Shown here: positions 12,949-25,781 of the stretch, piece by piece
How positions within the stretch are numbered: the stretch's first letter is position 1
How the letters are laid out: each line of letters starts with the position of its first letter
Assembly: GCA_003344405.1 (NCBI GenBank)
Contig: NOWV01000032.1
Span: forward strand, 310,001 to 374,000
Length of the DNA stretch: 64,000 nucleotides
Direction: 5' to 3'
From: Trichoplax sp. H2
Lineage: Eukaryota; Placozoa; Uniplacotomia; Trichoplacea
The notes under the pieces: generated by a model
The model's database searches: none
What the model was told of the DNA's origin: nothing
What the model saw: the letters and a program-made list of their open reading frames with translations, nothing else
Translations under genes and position numbers: made by a program

Positions 12949-15804
12949 ACAAATGAACTGATACAAACCTGTAAATTTTAAATGTAGAGCACTACAGTAT
13001 ACACATAAGCCAAAATACGAACACTTCGAATTAATTGTTTCCAGACTAGTAATAGTATTTCACTAACTATTCATACCTCGTTCGCTATTGTTGTAATGAC
13101 AGCTTCTTCAAAATACGATTATTATTGTACAAGAAGATATCAATCACCGTAAAGACAATTGGATAATAACTCTTCAGGATGTCCGATCTTTAATACGAGC
13201 AAAAAGGGCTAGGTTACCATCAATTTCTGCGATCAATCTAAATTATTTAAGAAAATATCTTTCTGGCACATAGTAACTAACAAACATTGATAAATATTAA
13301 TTAATATAAGATTTAGCGTTCGCTAATTACTTTTTTTCCCATGAGAGTAAGCAAACTCTATAAAATGGATTAAATTCTCATGTACTTATATATGCATATA
13401 TTTTTTCAAACACGAGGAGAATTTATACAGGCACATTCTACCAATACGTTAAAACAATTGGATTAACATTGCGACCTTTAACGTCCGTGACCGCTGGTTG
13501 GAAATTTACTGATCTAGAATAACTATCAAATGTATACTGCACCTTCGGCCGCTGAAAAAGTGGCACACCTTCGAAATTAAATAAACAGTATTTTATTGAC
13601 TTTGGTTTTAATTTTTTTTGGGTGATCGTATTCTGTATTTTAATTTGTTTCTATATATCTGTATGCTGAATAGATAATTTCAACAAGTTTAACTATGGTG
13701 ACAATTAATTACGGCTGCAATAATAATAATCGACTGAAACGGTATTTAATTTTCAAACATCCTGCATAATCGCTATGAATTTACACTGCTGTATTACTAT
13801 AAGGAGTTTTAATAAATACATACATATAGAATGTATACGATGCTGATATTAGCGATCCGCTATACAGGATTAATAGCAATTGAATTCCTAAGTTGACTAA
13901 AACAAGAGAAGAATTCGCACGGTCTGTAGTAGGTAGTCACAACAACAGTTATCAACCGTCATTCACTATTACGATGCGATCTAGCCTTAAACCAGTATAG
14001 GTTCAACATGTAAAGTGATTCATTATCTAATTGAATATAATTTCTACGGCGTAGTCAGTACTATCAATATTCAGTATCTTTTTGCTTTAAGAATACAGAT
14101 TGAAATTCTCTTTCACTGTCATATCCTTTCAAAAAAATCATATTTCGGAAGTAATCTTGTCGCCGCTACAAGTACTATTATAATACTTAATTGTTGTTAT
14201 CCGGTAACTTTCTTTTCCGCCTAAAAATGAGAGTACGTATATAAGTCCTTATAAGTAATTATAACTAAATTGGTTGTATATGATACTATTCCATAGGTTC
14301 ACACAACCTACTAAGAATACAACAAAACGAGTTATTTTATTTCAGGTTGTGTCACAGTAAGTTTTTAAATACATATGCCCAGAATTTTGATGGCCTAAAA
14401 TACGTTACTGTATAGTGTATAGCAATTATATGAATAGCCATACCGCAAGCGTTGATGATTGAACATCTTTTGTAAGAATTCTATCACCATACTAGAGGGA
14501 TATAGACGAGCGTTACCCTTTGAGGGATTACATGAGTACAGTAAAAGTCATTATTTATAAAATACTGATTTCTACGACCAAGTATGATCAAATACTGTAG
14601 GACAGAACAGAGTAAATTAGCTTTCTCTGGTACAGGCCTTATACAGTATACTGTACGTTGCACAATAGCACACAGGAACGTTTACACGAAGAAGTATCAT
14701 GAAGGAGGTTTCGATTAGTAGTTTTGTGATAATTCTTGTCTAAAGCGACAAATACAGTCTACAATAACATATTCAGCTCTTTAAGTAGCACAATCATTTA
14801 CTTCTATAATTATGAAGCTACACAGATACAGGAACAGTACAGTAGTTTAGGGTTTTAGTTTATGGGTTCGAAATACGATCTCTTCCTGTTAGGCTTCAAA
14901 AACTATTTTCAAAGAAATTATAATGTAATTTAAAGCAATTACATAAGTAATGACTTTATTTAGATAGAATGAAAGTAAAAAATCAGGAATCCTTATCATT
15001 AACATTTTTGTACAGTGATAAGTTACCGTGATATTATCATATCGACTAATTTCAGAAATAGAACTTATGGATCACTTTAAAATTTAAGGATAAATTTGTA
15101 AAGACAAGTTTCAAACATACATGGCCATAGCTAAAGTATAATATAGTATAATACAGTAGTTGTCACAAAAGAAATACCGTATCACTGAAAGAAGATTTAT
15201 AGCTCCATACTTACAGTCTTAAACAAATTAAATTAATTGTGAGAGTACAGAAGTGTACCTTTTGTAATTAGTATATTTACTTAAAAGCTTAGATAAAATC
15301 TGTATTCTAACAGGAATATAAAATGAAAAATAAATTTATCGAATTCAACAGAAGTAAAATATCGTAATAACAAGGTCGAACCCCATTACATAACTAAAAT
15401 TGTATGCAAGTCAAAATATGCGTTTAATGAATAGCAAGTAACATATTAATCATGTATTAGAGAGAGAAATCGCTATATTTAAGATCAGTAAATGTCAGAA
15501 TAACAAATTCGATAGGTAAAGGTATCATATCTGATCCAATTTCAAATAGACAATTTCAGAAAGTCGTTATTTAATATTCCATTTAAAACTCGTTGGGGAA
15601 GATTCTCGCATAAACTGATTAAAAGCCTTCGTATAAGTCATGACTGGTCTAGTATCAACATTGTATTTAATATAAATCAAATTTATCAAGTACTCATATA
15701 AGGTACGGAATTGACTCGAGTCATCAAATTGCTGTACGTGTAATGCTGAGTCGATAACATACCTGGCTTTTAATGCCTAGTAGCAAGTGAAAATGAAATC
15801 AATT

Positions 15805-18133
15805 TTATTTCCTAAAAGACGTATTTAGGCGGAGGAGATTTCCCGATGTCGTTGCTATGCTAGAAGTTATTGGAAAATATATCATTGACATTAATACAGT
15901 AGGACTAGATATAGCAGTAAATATATGCTATTTACCACTTGACAATTTCTTTTCCAATCACATCATGAATGCAGAAACTAGCACCAAGACAACAACTTTT
16001 CAATGATGAATGCTTTTGTAAGTCCTAATAAGAATTATTGCTTTCGTTAAGTATACTTACACTGAAATTTAACCTGCCGATGGATAAAAACAACCTCCTA
16101 TATAGAATTCAATTAGCGATTATACAACCTGTTCTAAAATTTCTTTATATTTTCTTTTCTTGAGGATTTTTATAACGCATTCGCGTCCTAATATCGTAAG
16201 AAAATTTACGGGCACTGTTTATGCTTATATTTTGTATAATTCTAGCTAAATTACAAAGTTCTCAGAGAATGACCTCGCATACCCGTATAGTATGCTGTAT
16301 ACGCTCTCGAATAAAATTCTCCTAACCTCTAATAAAGTGCTTCATAAACTGCCCTGCATTAGGTATTGCTATCCACCAACTATCGACGTCTCTAATCGTT
16401 AAGGTTCCAATACTCATCAGGTAACTGTTAAATTATGCCAGGCATTAATTGATCATAAACAAATTGAGTCTGCTGGTGTCTCAAGTTTTAACTTAAGTTA
16501 AAATATACAAGTAAATGGGTTAGTAACTAGGTATTCTTTTCATTTATTACTTACGTCAAGTCCTGCTCAGACAGCCCGATTTTATCAAATAAAGTTTCCC
16601 TATTTATACTGACATCAGTACATTTCGGCAAGACGCAATGAAGAAATTTGTCTAAGAATCAAGCATTACATGAAGTTATAGCAGATATAGCTTACATCAA
16701 AATAGCATTTCTGCTACGCTTTACCGTATATCGTACCTATACTTGTGTACTAAATACACTAAATGCCATATCTTAAGTAATACACTCTAGAGTCTAACAC
16801 AATATATAAATATAAATATAATCTCCGTCTAGCTATCATTACATATGGATGATTTATTTTCTTTGGTTATTAATTTTTTGATGCAATCTGTGTAGTCTTC
16901 TGTGGTCAGGATCGAAAATTCGTCAGCCCCTTCACCAAGTTTGAACATACGGATAACATTTCGAATACGAAGATCGTTCTCGAGAGCGAAAGAATAGAAA
17001 TACAGTAAGACGCATACTATATACGAGCGTATGTACAATGTACATACGTACTGCATGCGCATATTTGTTATTCATGATATCATCTTGCTATTGAAATCAA
17101 TTTTTCGGATCAAGGCTTGATTTAATTTTCTAGCTATTTATAAACCCTATAAAAGGTATAATCTACATACATTAATTTAATTTCTAGGATTTACCAGCTG
17201 GCGATCAACCAAAGTTTTGTCGGAGATTATGCGATAAATTTGATGTTTGAATACAATAATTGGGTATGGACGTGATTTACGAGTATACGCGCCATGTCCT
17301 TTAGTACAGTCTTTCAAATACTGGATGGCAGCAATTATGTCATGCAAACTATCGTCATCTATTGAGAATGAATATTAAATTAATTAAAAATTTCATAGTT
17401 GAAATTGTAAAAACGCGAGAAAAATATAACTATTCAGTAAACTAAATCGATGAGGCTACACTGTCGGGTTTGTCCTTCCTGAAATCTACCTACATGTAAT
17501 ACGACTCTAAAGTGGCTTACTGACGATCTCCTATCATTATGAGGAACAGTAACACCACCAGTCTCTCTTAAACAAAACTGAACCCAAGCTTTATTGAAAA
17601 ACAGTCAGTTTACGTAAACATTAGTTATCAGTACTATACGTGGAAGATAAGCATTAGATAGTGAAAGCAATGGGGGAAAAGTCGCTTCATGACACGACAC
17701 CAATCAAAATATTAACATTTGTAATCAACGAGTGATTTTTCATTCTCGTATTAGGCTTCGGGTATACTTTAATCGCGCTGATTCTGTAGCTGACAAATTT
17801 AGAACAACAGTATACGCGTATGCGAAATTGAATGAATCGGATAGATGAAATTGTATGTTGAGTATTCCATCTTACAGTACACTGTCGAATGAGGAACTTC
17901 TAAGAGAAATCCTCTTAGAAATTCTAGTCTGGTACATACTGTAGACCAGTATTAATTTAAATAATTATAATTTATCTAACTACAGTATTGACAGTTAGCC
18001 GTAAATTAAAAAACGAATAAGTAATCATGAATAGAGAGCTTCAAGTTATTGGTTACTGCTACTGACTTAAGCAAAATTCCAGATCATTTTCGTCGGTTTC
18101 GTTAGGTACTTTTTTGCGTCTCTTCCTTACCAT
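15805..18133 (-). CDS. STK19: STK19, winged-helix nuclear protein
   Basis: Eight phase-compatible exons give 250 residues: 18133-18067, 17358-17195, 16978-16843, 16651-16555, 16424-16327, 16187-16129, 16012-15936, 15859-15805. The start MVRKRRKKVPNETDEN matches the basic N-terminus of STK19. Family-like segments follow in order: YPIIVFKHQIYRIISDKTL, then VDRQL, FSILTTEDYTDCIKKL, KFLHCVLPKC, LTIRDVDSWWIAIPNAG, ASFCIHDVIGKEIV and IATTSGNLLRL. Length fits the roughly 250-residue animal protein. Despite its name, the family has no kinase motifs; it folds as tandem winged helices, binds DNA and has recently been linked to transcription-coupled repair (established knowledge). The joins before and after 16978 skip about six residues seen in vertebrates, so a micro-exon may be missed. 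It is head-to-head with the MGRN1-like gene, 1.07 kb apart. Confidence 0.9.
17898..17920. repeat. perfect 9-bp hairpin in STK19 intron 1
   Basis: TTCTAAGAG, five-base loop AAATC, CTCTTAGAA. It lies in the first intron of STK19. A second, imperfect dyad (CTGGTAC...GTAGACCAG) follows directly. Confidence 0.55.
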
Positions 18134-19201
18134 TTCTTGACTAGTAACTACCCCTTGAGTTGATAAGCAGCGTTTAAGCTGTAACACTGACTTCATCGAA
18201 GAATACGAAGTATTCATAAGTAATAATTAATTATAGTTCATACAAGAATATTTTTGTTATAATGGCGAAAATTTGATTTCAAATGTTTTGGACATTATTA
18301 ACAGAGTGCAGTGCTCATAAATGCCAAACGGATTGGTACTGAATCTGCGTACTACAGTATGTTGCTGTATTGAAAATGTGATGGTGAATTGCGCAGTGTA
18401 CGGTTTCAGATATGCAAAATAGTCAAAATGGCCCAAGAAAAGGTCAAGTACTGTAATTGTTTGCATTTTTAGAAAAATACGAGCAAGTACAGTACTATGT
18501 ATCGTACTATAGTAGTATTGTACTGTACACTGTACACTGTACAGTACAGTACGGTGTGATAACAATACAGTATAACATACTGTACTGTACAGTGTACTGT
18601 ACAGTACAGTACAGTACAATACACGTTAAATCAGATGCAGTACTGTACACTGAGTGTGCGCTGTACAGTACAGTACAGTTAAAGTGAATTGATAGGCGCC
18701 GTACTATAAAGTACTGACAGTACAGTACAGTATTTGAACGCGAGTATAATCATGTCATCATTTTTAGTATTCTGTACTGTACACACTGAGTGTCCAGTAT
18801 TGAACGACCGTTACCAGTCGCTCTTTCCTTTCAGTTCGACTTGCTAGAACTCAAGTTACTGTGGAAGTCCCGAGCAGACGTGTACAAGTACTGTACTGCA
18901 CTGTACTGTACTGTAGTGTACTGTCTGATACTCATACTGTATCATTATTTACTTGTATTTTCTTTTACTGTATTTATATCGGTTAAAAGACTACTGTATA
19001 AATCATACGAAGTAGAGCACTCGTATAAAAATATGTGTCGCTAAAAAATTATTGTCATTCACTTCACCTATATTTCGTGATCGCGTACTTTTAAAGGCTT
19101 AAAAAGAAGTCAAAAATTGTGTTATATTGCAAGCGTACTGAGAACGCCTTGGTTGAAAGAAAGAAACATAACTGTATGATGGTAATGTGCTGACTGTTAG
19201 G
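18134..19201. promoter_or_regulatory. shared intergenic region of the STK19 / MGRN1-like head-to-head pair
   Basis: The two start codons face away from each other across 1067 bp, so both promoters must lie here. About 40 % of the interval is an inverted (ACAGT)n/(ACTGT)n array (18484-18925). No clear TATA box or other core element can be assigned. Open frames on both strands (18257-18619 minus, 18457-18687 plus) are produced by the repeat and are not genes. Confidence 0.5.
18484..18925. repeat. inverted pentanucleotide array (ACAGT)n / (ACTGT)n
   Basis: Runs of ACAGT and its complement ACTGT alternate; where they meet, the junction TGTACA or AGTACT makes a perfect palindrome. The densest parts are about 18520-18625, 18660-18680 and 18885-18920. 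The same motif recurs at 19870-20012, 45295-45540, 53928-54034, 55335-55362 and 58797-59235. Confidence 0.9.
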
Positions 19202-22200
19202 ATGGGAATCTTACAAAGTCGCCCGATTAGCCAAGACGAAGAAGCCAATCAAGGAGGCAATCGACTAAATAAATCGAACTCTGGATCAGGTAAGTTTGTC
19301 GAGACTCCTTATTACGAACGCACCTATGTTTTAAATCTAGATACCAAATAAAGAACATTAGTGTTCCTCTGTTCCTGATAACTTTACCCTGCTATAAATT
19401 TAAAAATTTTAATCCATAAAATATTATTCCTAACCAAGAAAAATACGGTGGAGTACAGTAAACGAATATGTACTAGCAATGGAGCATTATCAGCATAGTA
19501 CAGTACAGTATAGACAATATTTAGCAAACGTTCTGTACAAAGCATAGAAAACGCTACATTAATTAAAATGATGTACTAATATTATAAATTGTAACAAAAT
19601 GCTGATCACCATTTTTTCATTCGAAATTATGATGCTGCACATTACTGTATTGTCTACGTTAGAGACTGTGATTAGTATTGCAAATCGACGTCTAGTAACT
19701 CGATGATGGGCCTCCACGAGCCAGTTGCCATATCACATAAATTATGTTTGAGTCTTTTCGAGTTAAAGTTATATTTATTTACTGTCAATTAATCTAATCT
19801 CCGTTTGTTCATAATAGTTAAAAGCATTCAATATGTACATGTAGTACTGGATTGAGCGATACTGGTTAATTGCTATACTGTATAGTGTACAGTTATACAG
19901 TACAGTGCATACCGTGCATATACAGTACGTGTTTTGGTACCATACTGTAAAATGTGTAAATTACTTTATACTGTATTGTACAGTACAGTACAGTACAGTA
20001 CAGTAGTCGTACACCTTCGCACTGTACAAAAATGCAGCAACAATATTTTTATCGTTGTACGTCGTGATTTACAAATTACAGTCAAAGATATTACAGTATT
20101 TTAGATATCAGGTATTAGAACTGTAGTATTCATCATCGCTAACAAACCTTTTTTGTATCAACTAGGATGTTACTTTGGCAACCATTTCGTACTAGGTGGA
20201 GAAAGATTCGAAACTAATCAGCCTGAAGGTTTCCTTTTTGGAAATTCCAACGATCTAAGATTCTTGGGAAATCATCCTACTCCGGTATGCTTAAATTGAA
20301 ATATTTACTTGTATACTTAATTTATATCTGTTCAGCTCTGTCAAGGAATTTCGTTCTTCTAACTCTCTAGTTTCTATGTAGTAAGTATTGTTAATAGATG
20401 ACAGGCTGCAATACAGATTTCACTATTCCGAATTAACGACAATTATATATATACACAAAATTCTCTAGTTTCCTTATCGCGTTCCGAAATCTAATGAACC
20501 AAATAAAGCCCTACGAAGTTTAATACATGTCAGGAAGGATTCTTTAAAATTAAGCAGGTAGGACAGTGTTAGATCAATATTTGCTATTGATTTATAGCCC
20601 CCCGTAAAAGGTCTTTGATAATTTCTTGGTAGTTTTGACTTAACGATATAGTTTTAGTATAATGTACGAAGGAAAGATCTCAACTTCATTGTAAAGTTGA
20701 TAAATTAAGTATATGATAAGAATTTCTAGATACTGAACTCTAATTCCGAAACTGATAGTATCGTTAGTAGCCTTTAGTGATATTAAGCGGTTTAGCTAAA
20801 TTTTATCTATTAATAAAACATTAATCTTCGTTAATTTTTAGATGCATAGAGACAGATAGGGATCAAAGTAACAGATACCACCTTGAATTTACCTTCGATG
20901 CTGATATCAATTGCGCGATTAGAATTTTTTACATCGCAAAAGAGGAAATATCTAATGGAAATCTGATGTAATTTTTAGCCTATACTACCATACCTTCGCA
21001 TATATTATTTAATTAATACTAAATCTAAATTTATCATGGGTGATACACAGATACACACCGAAATCTCAAAATTTGGCGTCTCCCAAGTTTTACTATGAAA
21101 AGGGATCGAATCAACATTTTAATCAGTCTAGAAAACATTCTATCAATCTTCATGATCTCGAAAATAATGAGGTAACTACCGTAATTGTGTCGACATGGCT
21201 ATTGCTGTACTTGCAGTCGTATACAACATACGGATTAAGACGCGCGCTATTTTTACTTCAAATAGCTTACTGTTTCAATACCCACGGGCGATAAAGGGAA
21301 TATCGTCTATCCTGTAGTTATTCAAATAGATTCTGACGACAATGAAGGTAAAATTAATGGCTACTAGAAATGATAAATACATTTTCATCTTGAGTGTTAT
21401 TCAACAATGGTGTACTACACGATGGTATGGTTAGGCTTAGTTTATATCTGCTAGATAGCAATGATATTATTTGTATTTTATAGACCTTGTTAATCATTCT
21501 CAAGTGACGTTTGCAACTTTTGAGAAAGTAAGTTTTTAATAAATTAGCTATGATAAATCTAGCTTTGTAAAATTTTTATCTCTTCGTGAATTCTCAATAT
21601 CTTGCTATTTGAAATAGCTCCAAGGCGACATATATACTGTGAAGCCCCTGAAACAGAAGCAGATGGTAAGTTATTAAATGTAAATTTACTTGTTTTGATG
21701 TTTAAAAATTGTATATCAGTTTGCGTAAGCTGGTAAGCCCTTGTCTACCATATGTGTATTAAAATTCATCAGTCCATACCGAACATGTCAAATTAAAAGT
21801 TTTGTTATAACAGGTTGATGGAATTTGGTTCTTAATCCAAGAAATTTACGGCATAGAGAATAAAAATATTCGTGAGGATGAGGAAACCGGAGATGCTACG
21901 GGTGATCAAATAGACGATGCGTCCGATGATTGTGTCGTTTGCTTAAGCAAGAAAAGAAATACAATCATTCTTCCTTGTAGACACCTGTGTTTATGTAGTG
22001 AATGTGGTAAATAAATTTCACGACAATTCGTGTATAGAATGTAAAGGAATCTGATAGTATGCTAATGAACAATTTGCCGTCTATCCCATAATAGCTGACT
22101 CTCTACGTTACCAGTCTAACAATTGTCCAATTTGCCGATCACGTAAGTAATTGCTTTATTTAAAATATCACTTAACTCTGAAGTTAGTTAATTGACAATA

Positions 22201-24917
22201 ATTTAATGTACACGATTATCGTAAATATCTTCGCATAGCATTTCGGGCATTACTTGGCATTCAGGCTTATCGCCACAAAAGTGAAATTAAGAATAAGCAG
22301 GTTCGCTTACATCAACCTTACTTAGCTCCTAATTCTGTGCTAGTAGCATGCTAGTTTATAACCTAATACTGCTTTAAACCAAATTTACAACGCTAGAAAT
22401 CTCGTAATAATCGCAATGGATTCGAACCTACCCCATTAGTTGAGATTTTAAATGGCTCAAAAGCAACGAAATCAAATGGTAAGACTTTAATAGCGATTTT
22501 ACGTCATCATCTTAATTGGGATAATAAATGTAATAGTACAACCATTTCACGACAAATAGGTACCCGAGTAACCGTGATTGACTCGAATTGTTCTACAGAA
22601 CCTCGATTTTCAAGGTATGAGATATTGTGGTATTATAATTGGCAAAATTTAAAAAGGATTGATATGTAATTAATGCATCATTGATTTTCCGTTGATTATA
22701 ACTAGCTTGACGCTAATCCAGTCCGTTGAGGAATCTACATCAGCAGACAATATTCAAACTGAATGCCTAACAGAAAGTAAAATAGAATCAGCTGGAAAGA
22801 AATACTCCACAACAGATTCTGCTATTTTAAGAAGTACCAGCAAGATTAGTATTACTGTTCCTCCTGATAAAGATACAAACTACAATGAAACTATCCTTCA
22901 TAACACGAGTGAAGTATCAGAAAGAGAGGAACTTACTAATAGAGGCAGCTCGAATGAGACTGGAAAGAGTAAAAGTAAATATCGCTCTACGGAGCTGAAA
23001 GGTAGGAATAGTAGTACAATTAAATATACTTGATAAAATACATTAAGTTATATTATTAAACTGATACTGTAAGCTCAACCCTATTGATCGTAACATGGAA
23101 GTTTTTACATGAACAATCTTTGCTTTATCATCTCATCTCTTTCGGAAACGAATTCTATGACTGATAATTAAGAAATCGCTTCTTATAGTAGACTTTTATC
23201 ATATGTACAGCAATGATAGAAGTTAAATTTAGAGTAAATTCTTTAAAGAAAATTTCAACAGTGTGAATAGCATATTTTTGCGAGACGTACCTATATATAT
23301 GTTAGTAAAAATTAAAGCTTTCTGTTGAGATTTTCTCTACCACTAATAACAATGCATACCTAAGCCCAATCTCATCTTTGTAGTTATGTCATATTATCGC
23401 TTCCTGATATTTCACGGAAGAGTGGAGAAAAAGAGGTTTGTTTACAGAGAATGGGGATTATCACAACGTACTACACGATTTGTTACTTAGGTCGTACGCT
23501 AATGAGAATACCTTTCTATATCACTTTGATCAACATATTCAACTTGCTTATATGCGATTTTACAATGTACTACGAGGATTTAAATACTACATTACATTCA
23601 TGTACTGAGTCACTTGTTCGGAAATTAAACGTGCATTCAGTACGGGTGTATCACCCCACGGGGATTAAAGTACGACAAATCTAGTAGCAACTACTGGCAA
23701 GACTGGTATGCGTGTATTTAGTTCCATGACTTCTTAAAAGAATGGCATCTGCATTTGTGATATCGTATTTAGCTGTAAGTTAATCACCGTATGTACGTAC
23801 ACAGTGGTTAATATGAAAATTCCCAAGACCATGGCCATATCTGGGTCAACGCTGATTAATCAAGCATACATGCTAAGTAACTGTAGAAAAGTGCGCACAA
23901 TATGCTTATTTTTCTTGAGTTTGAAATTAAAATTTTCATTTTACTGTATCTCTAAACTATTGTTGATTCTGTTAATGTAGTGCGTACAACTTGTCCCTAT
24001 TACTAGCAGTAACATTAGTACATTAGCGGTTAGAGCAATATCTTAAATTTGCAGCTATATTCCTAAACTTCATTATTTTTGGAAACTGTTTTTTTTTCAC
24101 CGTGTATTATGAATTTGCATGCAGTCAAGTAGCATTGCAAGTAATCGAAAGCATTTACTCCATTTATCGAAATTTGTACAACAGGCGATAGCAGACACCG
24201 AGGGAAAGCTAGCGAGGCCATCTCTAGACGTCACTCCACCGATGCCAATTTAGGAACTATTGATGCCGATTCGTCTTGGCAAGCTGCTGCTGTGACGCAA
24301 GTTATTGCCCCATTAGACATAACAAGCGAAAATACTAACGAAGGCTATTCATATAAGGTACCTCGATTTTGCTATTGTTGCCCATTCCTTCAACATAAAT
24401 GAATTATTAATTAGTTCGCTGATACGGTATATTATAGGAAAATATCGATAACACTGAGGGTGCGCCATCAGCAATTGTAACTGTTCACGACTCTCCCAGA
24501 TCTTATGATGGTAATATTTAATCAAATTGACTATTACTACGCTTACCGCACTAAGATCTCTTCTAAATCATAGTGTATGTCCCAACAGATGAAACAGATT
24601 ATAATTGCAGTACGCGATGCACTGTAAGTATATACTGTAACTAGTAGGTTACACATCAATCAATCCATTGATAGTCATTTCTGTATTTGGACATTAATCT
24701 TCTGATCTACAAATTATATGCCATCTAGTCAGTAAATTGTTCGACGATCGATGCTGCATCGGATGGCACTTCAGATACTAATAGCGTAGACAGCGTCTTA
24801 TCTGTTCAAAACAATAACCTCCACTGCGGTAGGGCAGTCTCTGCCCCCGCTAGATCAAAGCCAACGACCATTCAGATACAATCAAGGAATACTGGTGGTG
24901 GTTCTTCAGAGGTATAA
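19202..24917 (+). CDS. MGRN1/RNF157-like RING E3 ubiquitin ligase
   Basis: Eighteen exons, all phases compatible, 645 residues: 19202-19289, 20166-20284, 20469-20557, 20842-20967, 21051-21171, 21266-21347, 21484-21527, 21618-21665, 21814-22006, 22095-22142, 22239-22300, 22397-22478, 22560-22614, 22706-23001, 24185-24357, 24438-24510, 24574-24623, 24729-24917. The start MGILQS fits an N-myristoylation signal, as in mahogunin. Residues about 30-270 match the family's conserved substrate-binding module ([65 protein letters not shown]). A C3HC4 RING follows: [18 protein letters not shown]. The C-terminal third is Ser/Thr-rich and divergent; [12 protein letters not shown] aligns with the family's YEPISLLEALNG. 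In vertebrates these ligases ubiquitinate TSG101 and receptors such as Smoothened and melanocortin receptors. MGRN1 versus RNF157 cannot be decided because the duplication is vertebrate. Exon 14 could instead end at the in-frame TGA 23031, giving a shorter isoform. Confidence 0.92.
19870..20012. repeat. (ACAGT)n array in intron 1 of the MGRN1-like gene
   Basis: Scattered TACAGT words lead into an uninterrupted run (about seven ACAGT units, 19978-20008). A smaller stretch is at 19495-19512. Same family as the array at 18484. Confidence 0.85.
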
Positions 24918-25781
24918 TTTATAAAGTAATGCTAATGAAATAATCGTATATCAATCAAAGTATTTACCTTGTGCATTTTAACTAAGAATTTAGATCTTAA
25001 TGACCAGTTTTACTATTTCTAAATGAGATTGTGCATATATAACCACGTTTAAATTTTATTTACTTATTTCGACTGATGTTAGTACTAGTAACTGTAAAAT
25101 ATACTATTATCAACTTCTTTATTATTGTAAGATTATGTATGTGCTAGTTTTAATTTTATACTTATCATCGCAGCGATGATATGTTATGATTACAGATTAC
25201 TGGTAATTGATATTTTATTGTTTTGCTCTGTGAATGTGTGAAAATCCATTAAGAATCTGGCGAATGTTGTATGTAATATACAAAATAGCAGTAAAGAACC
25301 TGCAATCTTTGCAGTTGGAAGTAATACTTTTGCTATAGTTAATAGGATATTACAAGATAATATCAAATTCTGTTATGCTGTAAGATGCTAGAAAATAAAA
25401 AAGCTTCAGAGTACGTCACTAACGGTCATAAATATTATATTTTGCTTAATGCATACGTAATATTTGAAGCTAATACGTTACGATAGTTTTTATTTTATTT
25501 TTTTTTATTGCAATTAATTACTAAAATATAGCAATCTCATCTAAATACACTTCTAGCAATAAATGCAAAAGTTAGACTATCAATGATGTAAAAACTTCTG
25601 TTCTTTGCAGTAAAATCTAATTACACTATGTATTGATCCAACGTCTTCTTACTACTTAAAAAACATCGAGCTAATATTAACAGTAATTACTTAAATAAAC
25701 GATATTATTATTAACGGATTTCAAGTAGATGGACATGTATGTAGGATGTAGAAACAGCATCAAAGTTTATTTAGTGTCAGG
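24918..25781. other. tail-to-tail spacer between the MGRN1-like gene and TEX47-like copy 1
   Basis: Very AT-rich (for example a T run at 25495-25507). Candidate poly(A) signals include AATAAA at 25396-25401 (+). No coding feature seen. Confidence 0.4.

Larger units (their letters stand above)
11837..15804. other. mostly non-coding interval between the GPCR and STK19
   Basis: The GPCR and STK19 are tail-to-tail across about 4 kb. Apart from the two coding-like fragments listed separately (12373-12492 minus, 12741-12948 plus) and a hairpin at 12200-12238, I see no supported gene. The frame at 14015-14224 looks like chance. Confidence 0.4.

Noticed and set aside
18257-18687. Open frames on both strands (120 and 76 codons)
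   Set aside because: They are translations of the ACAGT/ACTGT array (repeating Cys-Thr-Val-Gln-Tyr), not protein-like.
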